From assembly GCF_030684675.1 (NCBI RefSeq), contig NZ_JAUXXZ010000082.1, positions 1 through 35,903 of the forward strand: a DNA stretch of 35,903 nt, written 5' to 3'. The position numbers and the translations under genes are program-made. This document shows positions 26,265-34,958 of this stretch, piece by piece (within the stretch, counting starts at the first letter, position 1; each line of letters opens with the position of its first letter). Source of the DNA: Daejeonella sp. GTDB lineage: Bacteria; Bacteroidota; Bacteroidia; Sphingobacteriales; Sphingobacteriaceae. The notes beneath the pieces are model-generated. The model was not told the DNA's origin and ran no database searches. It worked only from the letters and a program-made list of their open reading frames with translations.

Positions 26265-26281
26265 ATCTTAAAATATAAAAA

Positions 26282-26887
26282 ATGTTTACCGGCATCATCG
26301 AAACAATAGGCAGAGTCTCTAATCTGAAAAGGGATCAGGATAATCTAGAGATTATCATTGAATCTGACCTTTCGAACGAACTGAAAATAGATCAGTCGGT
26401 TTCTCACAATGGTGTTTGCTTAACTGTGGTCGCCCTCGCTGATGGCACACATACCGTAACAGCAATATCAGAAACTTTAAATAAGTCAAACCTGGGAAAA
26501 CTCAAAGAAGGAGATCTGTTGAATCTGGAGCGCTGTATGCAGATGAATGGCCGGCTTGATGGGCATATTGTTCAGGGCCATGTAGACCAGACAGGTATTT
26601 GCACTGAAGTAATCGAGAAGAATGGTAGCTGGGAATATACAATTAGCTATGATGCGGCAATCGGAAATATCACTGTCGAAAAGGGCTCAATCTGTGTAAA
26701 CGGTATTAGTTTGACAGTTGTTAACTCAAAAGAAAATTCTTTTTCTGTAGCGATAATACCCTATACCTATGAACATACCAATATGAACAGCCTCAGGATT
26801 GGTGATATTGTAAATTTAGAATTCGATATTATCGGAAAATACGTTGCCCGCTTAACCCGTCAAAAAGATATGAGATGGGAGATGTGA
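26282..26887 (+). CDS. ribE: Riboflavin synthase alpha chain
   Basis: 201 residues formed by two lumazine-binding repeats: MFTGIIETIGRV with SHNGVCLTV in the first, GHIVQGHVDQTG and VEKGSICVNGISLTVV in the second. The enzyme converts two 6,7-dimethyl-8-ribityllumazine molecules to riboflavin. It is 17 bases after accC and probably co-transcribed; there is no room for an FMN riboswitch in between. The last residues (DMRWEM) come from a GATATGAGAT low-complexity repeat that continues past the stop codon. Confidence 0.92.
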   Translation: MFTGIIETIGRVSNLKRDQDNLEIIIESDLSNELKIDQSVSHNGVCLTVVALADGTHTVTAISETLNKSNLGKLKEGDLLNLERCMQMNGRLDGHIVQGHVDQTGICTEVIEKNGSWEYTISYDAAIGNITVEKGSICVNGISLTVVNSKENSFSVAIIPYTYEHTNMNSLRIGDIVNLEFDIIGKYVARLTRQKDMRWEM

Positions 26888-27199
26888 GATATGAGACAGA
26901 ACACGTGCGTGAGGCATCTCCAATCACATAAAATTTCTTGAGCATAAAACAAGGCCACCCCCTTAGAGTTTACATCAAATGGCAAATGATCCTTTTGCCA
27001 GGCTCGTCCCAATGAAATACAGCTCCGAGTAAAATAAACCTTACCGGAGGAGGTAGCTTCCGGCTATTGGTAGTTTGAAATAAAACGCGATTTCCTGCCG
27101 GAAATACTCCGGAGGAAAGGGCTGAACTAGCCTATAATACACGGGTATTGGTTTCAAAAAACAAATTATCTTGATTCCTAGGCATTATATGACCAATTA
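26888..27199. other. Gene-free spacer after ribE
   Basis: No supported ORF or tRNA. It opens with GAGATATGAGA low-complexity units continued from the ribE end. Small stems are TGGCAAA/TTTGCCA at 26980-27000, near enough to act as a weak terminator but without a T-run, and CCGGA/TCCGG near 27045. Two other GC-rich CCGGA-containing bits follow at about 27097-27117. Whether an RNA gene is encoded cannot be told from this sequence. Confidence 0.35.
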
Positions 27200-27412
27200 T
27201 AACTTAACTGAGTTCGATATTAAACTATCTAACGATTAAGATTTAACCACATAGATTGAATTTATTATGCTTTAAAGGAAACATAGATTGTAAATCACAT
27301 AGATTGAAGCGAAGCTTCAAGGCTATCTGTGTCTAAAATTTAGGTTAGAAGCTATAAAATGCTATGTTTCTATGCGGTTTTTAAAATATTATGTCGAGTT
27401 CAAGTTAACTTA
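27200..27412 (-). mobile_element. MITE-like repeat element, copy B (inverted relative to copy A)
   Basis: About 210 bp. The reverse complement matches 12309-12519 almost throughout, including the AACCACATAGA-type inner arms and the central TTGAAGC-n3-GCTTCAA hairpin, which differs only in the loop. The ends are imperfect inverted repeats (AACTTAACTGAGTTCGA and, on the other strand, AAGTTAACTTGAACTCGA), more diverged between copies than the core. It lies in a 673-base gene-free region after ribE. From 27413 to 27560 I see only AT-rich sequence. Confidence 0.7.
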
Positions 27413-27560
27413 ATATTTTACCCTCTCTTTTCCAACTCAGGTTAAAATAAAATCCTCATTGAGAACTCAATTACATCTATGACTCAAACTCTTAAATTTT
27501 TCGAAATTAATGGCAGTATAATTGCTTAACCAGTATTAATATTTAAAATATAGAAATACT

Positions 27561-27872
27561 ATGGATAAGCTGAAAAAATTTGAGTTGATGGAGAAAATTA
27601 CGAACGAGCTGGAAGATCTGAAAAACAGTCAGACGGCACTGGTTCAAAAGATCGGTAAAATTGAGATCGACAATTTTGACCTGGGGAATAAAACACTTGA
27701 GCGGATTCTTCCGGAAATGCACCAGAATGTTGCCGACAATCTTGATAAAATCGCTGAGATCTTAATCAGCTTTGAAGAAGCTAAAGATGTGTATGGCAAG
27801 GAAAACAACATTGAAGGATTGAAAGAACAGGAAGCGATCAGGGAAGCAATGGAAGGCGGAGCAAAAAACTAA
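27561..27872 (+). CDS. Small coiled-coil protein of unknown function
   Basis: 103 residues, acidic and highly helical, with heptad-like leucine/isoleucine spacing over about 1-70 (LMEKITNELEDL and VADNLDKIAEILISF). No signal peptide or membrane segment is seen. The start is the ATG at 27561, downstream of an AT-rich spacer. It converges with the frameshifted TPR gene, 62 bases between stops. I do not recognise the family. Confidence 0.6.
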   Translation: MDKLKKFELMEKITNELEDLKNSQTALVQKIGKIEIDNFDLGNKTLERILPEMHQNVADNLDKIAEILISFEEAKDVYGKENNIEGLKEQEAIREAMEGGAKN

Positions 27873-27934
27873 TTAAATACTCATCAGATGACTGAATATG
27901 CGGTAATGCACAGAATTCATCTGTTGATTTAATA

Positions 27935-28860
27935 CTATTTACTCAACTGAGAAATTCTGTAATTACAATACTCAATATAAGCCTTCTGCTCAACAGGAGG
28001 CTTTGAGTTGATATACCTTTTATAATAGCTTAGGGCAGTTTTAGGCTGCTTCAGTTTCTGATCGTAAATCGTTGCGATTGTATAAAGAGTCAGAGGTTTA
28101 TTATCAAAAAAGAGACTTTTCTGATAGGCTTCGAGCGACTTACTGGTCAATTGACTTTTCTCCATCACATCCCCTATCTGCGCATAATATCCAGCCGTGT
28201 TTGTCGAAATTGATTCCTTTATCGTTTTATTGAGATAATCAACCGATTTGTTATAGTTTTTGAGTGCTTTATAACTCATTGCAATGAAATACAGGGTCGA
28301 CTCAGTCTTCATATCATTGGCTTCCATGCCTTCCAGTATATCGATTGCCTGTTGGTACTTCCCGATTGAGTAATAAGCTTCCTCAAGCATTTTAACAATG
28401 TTTGGACTGCGGTCACCATCCCTGATGATGACACTGCAGATGTCGGTTACTCCATTCCAGTCTTTCATAGCATAAGCCAGCTCAGCTTTCCCCCGCAACA
28501 AAATCAAATTGGTAGAATCTGCTTGTAATACTCTTTTGCTTTTACAAAATTACCTTTACGCTGACTGATACCTGCCATGCTGAAAAGCGAAGAAATTTCC
28601 GCAGGATCCTGTTCAAGAATGCGCAGATAATAGGTTTCTGCTTCAGATAATTTGCCTGCCATCCTTAAACTGTAGCCGATCCGGGATAGAATTTTTGTAT
28701 CATAAATAGGTTCAGGATAGATCTTCTTTAGGGTTTCTGCTGCTTCATCATAACGCTGATTCTGTAGAAGCTCAAGTATCAGCAAATTATCCGCTGCTGC
28801 ATTCTGGGCAGAACCTTTCAGTGAAAGGAGTAAAATGGATAACAATACTATGATTCTCAT
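27935..28860 (-). pseudogene. TPR-repeat exported protein, split by a frameshift
   Basis: Two overlapping frames together make one tetratricopeptide protein. The first part (28860 to a TGA at 28504) begins with a signal peptide (MRIIVLLSILLLSLKGSAQ) and about two TPR units, ending KEYYKQILPI. The second part has no ATG near its beginning, only a TTG at 28507; read further back, the same frame gives QADSTNLILLRGKAELAY, which continues a TPR naturally. The frames join if 3n+1 bases were lost near 28520-28535, where ATTACAA occurs. It may be a true mutation, a sequencing error or, less likely, two translationally coupled genes. It is immediately downstream of hscA on the same strand. Confidence 0.7.
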
Positions 28861-28963
28861 AGAAAAACCTCCGAAATGGTTCAATTATTCAATAGAGTTG
28901 ATAGAACAAAGAATCAGGAGCCAAGATTCATGACAATAATTAAAATTTCAATCTCTCAGTATT

Positions 28964-29012
28964 TCATCAGACATCAGACATCAGACATCAGACAACTGAT
29001 AACAGACAACAA
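28964..29012. repeat. CAGACATCAGACA low-complexity repeat downstream of hscA
   Basis: Four CATCAGA units followed by CAACTGATAACAGACAAC fill the spacer up to two bases before the hscA stop. The same vocabulary (CAGACAACTGACAACAGACAACTGA) recurs at 33041-33069 and, inverted, at 19866-19895, so it is a dispersed spacer family in this genome. Confidence 0.65.
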
Positions 29013-29014
29013 TC

Positions 29015-30865
29015 CTACTCTATCGCCTTCCCCTTCATGGCAGAAGAAATAGCTGTATTCATCAGTCTCTCAGCAAATGGCCGGGTAAATTCATTTAGCT
29101 CATCAATGCTTTTATGGATCAGATCTTTATCGCCGGAGCCTAAAGCAGATTTGAGATTCCCAATTAATTTTTGAGTATCAATTGCCTCCTGTTCAGAAAC
29201 CTGTTCGCTGTTCTTTTCCAAAAAGCGCTCTACGGTATAGACCATTTGTTCTCCCTCTGTACGGGCTTCTATCAGCATTCTCCTGCTTACATCATCCTTT
29301 GCATTTTCAATACTGTCGATCAGCATTTTTTCTACCTGCTCGTCAGTAAGGCCATAGGTTGGTTTAACTTCAACTTCCTGTTTTACTCCCGAGCGCAATT
29401 CAACGGCCTCAACAGTCAGAATTCCATCGGCATTCAACCTGAAATTAATATCCACCTTTGGAAAACCTGCAGGCATTGCCGGAATTCCTTTCAGATCAAA
29501 TTCGGCCAGTTTCCGATTCTCAGACACAAGATCACGCTCACCCTGGAAAACAGAGATTTTCATATTGATCTGCCCGTCAATGGAGGTAGTATATTGCCGT
29601 CCTGCCTTAGCGGGTACTTTTGCGTTTCTTGGGATGATCACGTCCATAAGTCCACCCATGGTTTCAATCCCCAGTGAAAGTGGCGTGACATCCAGCAGCA
29701 AAATATCCTTTCTATTCCCGGCAAGGATATCCGATTGAATTGCGGCACCTAATGCAACTACCTCATCAGGATTGATTTGATCATGAACTTCCTTCTCAAA
29801 GAATGCGGCAACCATCTGTTTAACCAATGGCGTCCGGGTTGAACCACCAACCATCACAACTTCCTGAATATCAGTTGTTTTCAGGCCTGCATCTTTCAAA
29901 GCATTTTTACAGCAAGTTATGGTTTGCTCAACACGGGAAAGAATTAGATCTTCAAATTTTTGTTTAGTTATTGCACAAGGAATGTCATCAACAAAACCGT
30001 TAAAAATATTCTGAGTAGTCAGTGCTTTTTTTGCTTCTTCAGCTTTCAAACGCAGCGCCTGATTAAGCGAAGAACCCTTTGCCCTATCTCCTAACTGATT
30101 CTGTTCAATCCAGTAATTCACAATTGCCCTATCGAAATCATCTCCTCCTAAAAATGTATCCCCGTTGGTTGAAAGGACTTCAAAAATTCCGTTCTGTATT
30201 TTCAGAATAGAAACATCGAAGGTTCCGCCGCCTAAATCATAAACAGCGATGATTTTTTCATCTTCAGGATCAAGGCCAATACCATAGGCCAAACTTGCTG
30301 CGGTTGGTTCATTAACAATACGTAAAACGTCAAGCCCTGCAAGTTTACCTGCATCACGTGTTGCCTGACGCTGACTATCATTAAAATAAGCCGGCACGGT
30401 GATTACAGCCCTGTTAACCGAGGTTTTCAGGGCATGTTCAGCCCTTTCTTTCAGTTCTTTCAGAATCATCCCCGAAAGCTCAATCGGGGTAAAATATTTA
30501 TCTCCAGCCTTGATCTTAACCAGACTTTCACTATCGTCGTCAATAATTTTATAGGAAAATAAATTACTATGTTCCTGAATATCTTTAAAGGATCGACCTA
30601 AGAGTCGTTTTACGGAAAAGATGGTATTCTGAGGATCGGATATTAAAAATTCTTTTGCTTCATTTCCTACAATAAGTCCCCCCTCCGACTGAAAATGTAC
30701 CACTGAGGGAACAAGCACACCTTTGCCGGTATCATTTATTACCTGTGGCTGACCCTCAGGATTAATAAACGCGACCAGACTGTTTGTTGTGCCCAGGTCT
30801 ATCCCAACAATTATTTCTTCCTTCTGTACAGAACCTGTTGCAATATTAATAGAAACTTTAGCCAT
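29015..30865 (-). CDS. hscA: Fe-S assembly Hsp70 chaperone HscA
   Basis: 616 residues. The ATPase domain (about 18-385) has [27 protein letters not shown], the [12 protein letters not shown] loop and [11 protein letters not shown]. The substrate-binding domain follows, with [17 protein letters not shown] near 390. Length and the leader before VGIDLGTT favour HscA over DnaK, which is usually about 635 with a longer lid. HscA with HscB hands clusters from IscU to target proteins. It stands apart from fdx-iscX here and has no hscB neighbour. The DinB-like gene is divergent upstream, and a TACCTTTG box lies 20 bases from the ATG. Confidence 0.88.
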   Translation of the reverse strand: MAKVSINIATGSVQKEEIIVGIDLGTTNSLVAFINPEGQPQVINDTGKGVLVPSVVHFQSEGGLIVGNEAKEFLISDPQNTIFSVKRLLGRSFKDIQEHSNLFSYKIIDDDSESLVKIKAGDKYFTPIELSGMILKELKERAEHALKTSVNRAVITVPAYFNDSQRQATRDAGKLAGLDVLRIVNEPTAASLAYGIGLDPEDEKIIAVYDLGGGTFDVSILKIQNGIFEVLSTNGDTFLGGDDFDRAIVNYWIEQNQLGDRAKGSSLNQALRLKAEEAKKALTTQNIFNGFVDDIPCAITKQKFEDLILSRVEQTITCCKNALKDAGLKTTDIQEVVMVGGSTRTPLVKQMVAAFFEKEVHDQINPDEVVALGAAIQSDILAGNRKDILLLDVTPLSLGIETMGGLMDVIIPRNAKVPAKAGRQYTTSIDGQINMKISVFQGERDLVSENRKLAEFDLKGIPAMPAGFPKVDINFRLNADGILTVEAVELRSGVKQEVEVKPTYGLTDEQVEKMLIDSIENAKDDVSRRMLIEARTEGEQMVYTVERFLEKNSEQVSEQEAIDTQKLIGNLKSALGSGDKDLIHKSIDELNEFTRPFAERLMNTAISSAMKGKAIE

Positions 30866-30885
30866 AATTGCTTATCAACAAGGCG

Positions 30886-30893
30886 CAAAGGTA
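30886..30893 (-). promoter_or_regulatory. Predicted -7 box for hscA
   Basis: On the minus strand this reads TACCTTTG, an exact TAnnTTTG match 20 bases before the hscA ATG, giving a leader of about 13 bases. The -33 region shows no well-spaced TTG. Confidence 0.45.
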
Positions 30894-31025
30894 TGCAGTT
30901 TAGCCACAATACGGAACTATTCCCCTTAATTTGAAATTTTATTACAATCTGATTAGTTTTTGAGAAAGCATGGGGCAGTTTTCTATCTAAATAATCGTAT
31001 TTTTAAATTAACCTAAAGCCGGACT

Positions 31026-31517
31026 ATGAAAACACTTCTTTTAAATTACCTGCAATACAATCATTGGGCGAATGAGAAAATGTGTAATTATCTGTCGGGG
31101 GTTGATGAGGCCGAAATCGTTGCGAATAAAAAAGCTGAATATCAGACCATCAAAAAAGTCATACTTCATATTGCAGATGCCGAGCAAACCTGGCTTGCCC
31201 GCCTGAATGGAAAGAATATTCCTCATATGCATAATCTGGATGCTGCCAGAAGCTTTGCTGATATTTGTACAAGAATCAGAACCAATTCAGCAGATTTTAT
31301 CGATTTTATATCCGAAAAAGACGATCAATTCTTCCTCTCTGGTACAGAATATATCAATTTGAAAGGCAAGACTTTCAGTCAAAACAATGCAGAAATTATT
31401 CTTCACTGCATGAATCACTCAACTTTTCACCGCGGACAAGTGATGTGCATGCTCAGGCATGTGGGTTATACCGACCATTCGGCAAGTGATTTCATTATGT
31501 TTTTGAGAGAAGGCTGA
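31026..31517 (+). CDS. DinB-like four-helix-bundle protein
   Basis: 163 residues. The features are NYLQYNHWANEKM at about 7-19, VILHIADAEQTWLARL near 47, and HCMNHSTFHRGQVMCML near 129-145. The histidines of these segments are the usual metal-binding triad of the DinB/YfiT superfamily (damage-inducible or thiol-dependent enzymes). Its reaction is unknown. The stop codon lies inside the left arm of a strong hairpin. Confidence 0.85.
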   Translation: MKTLLLNYLQYNHWANEKMCNYLSGVDEAEIVANKKAEYQTIKKVILHIADAEQTWLARLNGKNIPHMHNLDAARSFADICTRIRTNSADFIDFISEKDDQFFLSGTEYINLKGKTFSQNNAEIILHCMNHSTFHRGQVMCMLRHVGYTDHSASDFIMFLREG

Positions 31518-31542
31518 CAGGGTTTGGAACCCTGTCAGCCTT
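31510..31542. terminator. Bidirectional terminator hairpin between the DinB-like gene and pyrC
   Basis: A perfect 15-base stem (AAGGCTGACAGGGTT and its complement) with a TGG loop. It overlaps the DinB-like stop codon (31515-31517) and ends three bases before the convergent pyrC stop. AT-rich sequence follows on the plus side, but there is no long T-run. The same core may also be a dispersed palindrome; only one copy is seen in this window. Confidence 0.7.
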
Positions 31543-31545
31543 AAT

Positions 31546-32880
31546 TTATCTATTAAACACCAACCTCTTCCCAAATACCCCATCGGTAATTTTACCATTT
31601 TCGTATACCAGGTTCCCTGATACGATTGTACTTACTACTGATGATGCAAACGTTTGTCCCTCGAATGGGCTCCAGCCACATTTAGAAAGCACATTCGCTC
31701 TGTTAACTGTTGATCGCTTATTGAGATCGACTAATACCAAATCAGCCCAATAGCCCTCACGGATGAATCCGCGATTCTCAATCTGAAAACAGATTGCCGG
31801 ACTATGAGCCATTTTTTCAACAATCTTCTCCAATGATATTTTACCCTGCTTGTAAAATTCAAGCATTGCAATCAGTGCATGCTGTACCAATGGTCCGCCG
31901 GATGGTGCTTTGGAATATGGCTGTGATTTCTCTTCTATTGTATGCGGAGCATGATCTGTAGCAATAACATCAATCCGATCATCTAGTACCGCTTTAAATA
32001 TCTCATCCCGGTCGGCAGCAGTTTTGATAGCCGGATTCCATTTTATCCAATTTCCCTTTTTAGCATAATCAGCATCTGAAAACCACAAATGATGAATACA
32101 AGCTTCAGAGGTAATCCGCTTTTTTTCAAGAGGGATAGAATTGTCAAAAAGAGAGGTCTCTATCGCTGTAGAAATGTGCAGAATATGCAAACGGGTATCG
32201 TACTTTTTTGCAAGTCCCGCAGCCAGGGAACTTGAAATAAAGCAGGCTTCAGCATTTCGGATCAGCGGATGCATTTCGGGTGTTAAATTATCTCCATACT
32301 GAAGTTTGAATCGCTCTGCATTTGTCCGAATGGTAGCCTCATCCTCACAATGAGTAGCGACCAGCATGGATGTCCGGCTAAAGATCCCATCCAGGGTCTT
32401 TTCATTATCCACGAGCATATTACCTGTAGAAGAACCCATAAATACTTTGATGCCACAGACATTTTTCGGATCTGTTTTTAGTACTTGTTCAAGGTTATTA
32501 TTCGCGGCTCCCATGAAGAAAGAATAATTGGCAGCAGATGTCCTTCTTGCGATCTGATATTTATCTTCAAGCAATTGCTGTGTCAGGGTATTGGGCACAG
32601 TATTGGGCATTTCCATGAAGGAGGTAATCCCACCGGCGATTGCCGCCCTGCTCTCCATAAAAATATCTGCTTTATGGGTTAATCCGGGTTCCCTGAAATG
32701 AACCTGATCATCAATGCATCCCGGGAAAAGGTGCAGCCCCTCGGCATTGATCACCTTATCAGCAGCCATATTGAGGCCCGATCCGATCAGTTCAATGAGT
32801 CCGTTTTTAATGAATACATCCCCTATAAATGTCCGGCCTTCATTTACAATTGTCGCAGATTTGATGATTATTGAGGACAT
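31546..32880 (-). CDS. pyrC: Dihydroorotase (class I) with altered first metal ligand
   Basis: 444 residues, full length. The motifs are PGCIDDQVHFREPG at 53-66, VATHCEDE, LHILHIST and IATDHAPHT, as in the amidohydrolase family. It closes N-carbamoylaspartate to dihydroorotate in pyrimidine synthesis. The first motif normally reads D-x-H-V-H-F-R; here Q59 takes the place of the first histidine while H61 remains. From memory some Bacteroidota dihydroorotases share this, so it may be lineage-specific rather than a defect. The gene is read toward the shared hairpin at its 3' end. Confidence 0.9.
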   Translation of the reverse strand: MSSIIIKSATIVNEGRTFIGDVFIKNGLIELIGSGLNMAADKVINAEGLHLFPGCIDDQVHFREPGLTHKADIFMESRAAIAGGITSFMEMPNTVPNTLTQQLLEDKYQIARRTSAANYSFFMGAANNNLEQVLKTDPKNVCGIKVFMGSSTGNMLVDNEKTLDGIFSRTSMLVATHCEDEATIRTNAERFKLQYGDNLTPEMHPLIRNAEACFISSSLAAGLAKKYDTRLHILHISTAIETSLFDNSIPLEKKRITSEACIHHLWFSDADYAKKGNWIKWNPAIKTAADRDEIFKAVLDDRIDVIATDHAPHTIEEKSQPYSKAPSGGPLVQHALIAMLEFYKQGKISLEKIVEKMAHSPAICFQIENRGFIREGYWADLVLVDLNKRSTVNRANVLSKCGWSPFEGQTFASSVVSTIVSGNLVYENGKITDGVFGKRLVFNR

Positions 32881-33040
32881 GCTTTGAGTTTTGATTTATA
32901 TACAAATGCGAATTTCGGAATAATTTTCTTTAGTTCTTTGTCAACATTGGTGGAAATACACATTGAATTCGGGAAAGCGGTAAAAATAATGAATCAAGGA
33001 TTAATAAGAGAGAATCACTGATTTGGAATTGGCTGATTTT

Positions 33041-33069
33041 TCAGACAACTGACAACAGACAACTGACCT
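33041..33069. repeat. CAGACAACTGACAACAGACA low-complexity repeat
   Basis: Direct units of CAGACAACTGA upstream of the DEAD-box gene, related to the spacers at 28964-29012 and (inverted) 19866-19895. It lies where a -33 element for the next gene would be expected and may have displaced it. Confidence 0.55.
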
Positions 33070-33098
33070 CTTAAGCCCTAATCTAAATTCCAAATCCC

Positions 33099-33106
33099 TA
33101 CCTTTG
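33099..33106 (+). promoter_or_regulatory. Predicted -7 box for the DEAD-box helicase gene
   Basis: TACCTTTG matches TAnnTTTG exactly and ends four bases before the ATG, so transcription probably starts at or beside the start codon (leaderless). The -33 region is poor. Confidence 0.5.
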
Positions 33107-33110
33107 CACG

Positions 33111-34487
33111 ATGTCACTATCCTTCGAAGATTTTAAGCTGAACAGGCAGATCCTGAATGCTGTTGCGGATGCAGGTTATACCCTGCCAACTCCAATACAG
33201 GAAAAAGCGATCATGCCGATCTTATCCGGACAGGATATTATGGGGATTGCGCAAACCGGAACCGGTAAAACCGCAGCTTTTGTGTTGCCCATTCTGATGA
33301 AGCTGAAATATGCTCAGGGAAATGATCCAAGGGCATTAATCATTGCCCCTACCCGCGAATTGGCGATGCAGATCGAAGAAAATGTAAAAACCTTTGCTAA
33401 ATATACTGATCTGCGAACTGTTGTGCTTTATGGGGGATTAGGTCCCAAAACTCAGATCGCTGAATTAAAAAAAGGAGTGGATATCATCATATCAACGCCG
33501 GGCCGATTTCTGGATTTATATCTTGAAGGAAATATCAACACTCAAAATCTGAAATTTCTTGTGATGGATGAAGCTGACAAAATGATGGACATGGGCTTTA
33601 TCGGTTCAATACACCGCATCCTGGAAGTGGTGCCAAGAAAACGTCAGAATCTGCTGTTTTCGGCTACCATGAGTGAACTGGTGCATAAGATCTCAGGCGA
33701 TTTCCTGAAGCATCCCACTGTGATCGAGGTAGCAGAGCAGGCGACTCCTGCAGCAACAGTAAGTCAGGTTTTGTATAAAGTTCCAAATCTAAAAACCAAG
33801 CTAAACCTGCTTCAGCATTTACTCAAAGATACAGAGGACTTTACCCGCCTGATCGTTTTCTGTAAAACAAAAACCGTAGCTGATAATATATTTCATTTCC
33901 TCGAACGTCGATATGGTGCTGATCAGGTAAGGGTTATTCATGCCAATAAGGGACAAAACACCCGGATTAATTCAATCAATGCCTTTAAGGAAGGGGAAAT
34001 ACGAATTCTGGTTGCAACTGATGTGGCTTCCCGCGGATTGGATGTAAGCAATGTAAGCCATGTAATCAATTTTGATGTTCCGATTATCATTGAAGATTAT
34101 GTTCACCGGATCGGACGTACCGGTCGGGCCCTTCAAACAGGCGATGCCATCACTTTTTGCAGCCCTTCGGAGGAATATTACGTTGAAAAGATTGAAAAAC
34201 TGATCCGTCAGACCATCCCAATATCCGAAATGCCTGAAAATGTATTCATCGATGATACTCCCTATGAGGAACGTCAGAATATTGCCCGGGAAATTGATCT
34301 GCAAAAACGTAGAGAAGATCCCGAATTCAAAGGAGCATTCCATGAGAAAAAGGCAAAGAATTCGAAAGGGGCAAAATCAGCAAAGGTAGAACCTAAAGCC
34401 AAAGTCAGAAATAATAAACCCGGTGCTGCACGAAGAAAGAAAAGTGTCAAATTTGACTCTGTTCATAAAAAAGACCGGAAAAAATGA
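33111..34487 (+). CDS. DEAD-box RNA helicase
   Basis: 458 residues. Q motif with Q30, Walker A AQTGTGKT at 47-54, APTRELAMQ, the STPGR and VMDEAD motifs, SATM, and in the second domain ATDVASRGLDV and HRIGRTGR. The C-terminal 80 residues are lysine/arginine-rich and low-complexity, an RNA-binding tail as in RhlE-like helicases. It unwinds RNA duplexes, perhaps in ribosome assembly or decay. Its stop overlaps the start of the small membrane protein gene by four bases (ATGA). Confidence 0.92.
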   Translation: MSLSFEDFKLNRQILNAVADAGYTLPTPIQEKAIMPILSGQDIMGIAQTGTGKTAAFVLPILMKLKYAQGNDPRALIIAPTRELAMQIEENVKTFAKYTDLRTVVLYGGLGPKTQIAELKKGVDIIISTPGRFLDLYLEGNINTQNLKFLVMDEADKMMDMGFIGSIHRILEVVPRKRQNLLFSATMSELVHKISGDFLKHPTVIEVAEQATPAATVSQVLYKVPNLKTKLNLLQHLLKDTEDFTRLIVFCKTKTVADNIFHFLERRYGADQVRVIHANKGQNTRINSINAFKEGEIRILVATDVASRGLDVSNVSHVINFDVPIIIEDYVHRIGRTGRALQTGDAITFCSPSEEYYVEKIEKLIRQTIPISEMPENVFIDDTPYEERQNIAREIDLQKRREDPEFKGAFHEKKAKNSKGAKSAKVEPKAKVRNNKPGAARRKKSVKFDSVHKKDRKK

Positions 34488-34747
34488 AATTGCGTTTAAC
34501 TCCGCTTAATATAGTTTCTTCCCTCTTACTTGTAAGCATTGCCTACCTGCTCCTTTTCCCGGATGAAAACGGATTTCGTGAGTTAGGGAGTATTCCGCTC
34601 ATTATTCTGCTCATTCTGAGTTTTATCACCGATCAGGTATTCCGTAGATATATAGCAGAGCTAAAACGCATTTGGTTAATTGAACTTCTATTTCTCATCT
34701 TTGTAACTGTTTTGATGGTATTGATTAAATTGTATGTTTTCAGTTGA
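34484..34747 (+). CDS. Small membrane protein of unknown function
   Basis: 87 residues with three hydrophobic segments (about 10-25, 34-52 and 62-86). It starts within the helicase stop (ATGA overlap), so translation is likely coupled. No recognised family. Two bases after its stop a perfect palindrome begins. Confidence 0.68.
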   Translation: MKLRLTPLNIVSSLLLVSIAYLLLFPDENGFRELGSIPLIILLILSFITDQVFRRYIAELKRIWLIELLFLIFVTVLMVLIKLYVFS

Positions 34748-34748
34748 C

Positions 34749-34808
34749 ACCCGATAGCTATCGGGTTGAGATTAATTTAGATAAGGTCCCTCCTGCGTCG
34801 GGATGACA
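34749..34808. repeat. Palindrome ACCCGATAG-CTATCGGGT plus TCGGGATGACA repeat
   Basis: A perfect 18-base palindrome at 34749-34766 lies two bases after the preceding stop and could act as terminator, though with no loop it is an imperfect hairpin. It is followed at about 34781-34808 by a TCCCTCC-type repeat containing TCGGGATGACA. The same two motifs, the first only as a half, occur at about 19933-19987, and the second again at about 20099-20122. The 211 bases from 34748 to gldC hold nothing else. Confidence 0.65.
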
Positions 34809-34958
34809 GAGAATTGAGTGCAGAGATATTGAGACCTTTAAATAACGAATCACTGAGAACAGATAAAGACAAAAAATTAAACGCAAAGAAATACAATCCA
34901 ATAATTAGCGCCTCAATGAGGCTGGCGCAACCTATAACTTACTACTTACAACTTAAGA

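Noticed and set aside
26265-26281. FMN riboswitch ahead of riboflavin synthase
   Set aside because: The gap to accC is only 17 bases, far too short for the element, and no RFN-like sequence is visible there.
26888-27199. Possible structured small RNA in the spacer after ribE (several CCGGA-containing stems)
   Set aside because: The stems are short (5-7 bp), do not combine into one convincing fold and have no clear promoter or terminator; it cannot be supported without expression or covariation data.
28964-29012. CRISPR-like array of regularly repeated CATCAGA units
   Set aside because: Units are short and contiguous with no unique spacers, and no cas genes are present. It is a low-complexity spacer.
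29171-29677. Open frame of 168 codons antisense to hscA
   Set aside because: It is the shadow of a highly conserved Hsp70 coding region; its cysteine- and phenylalanine-rich composition is typical of antisense translations.
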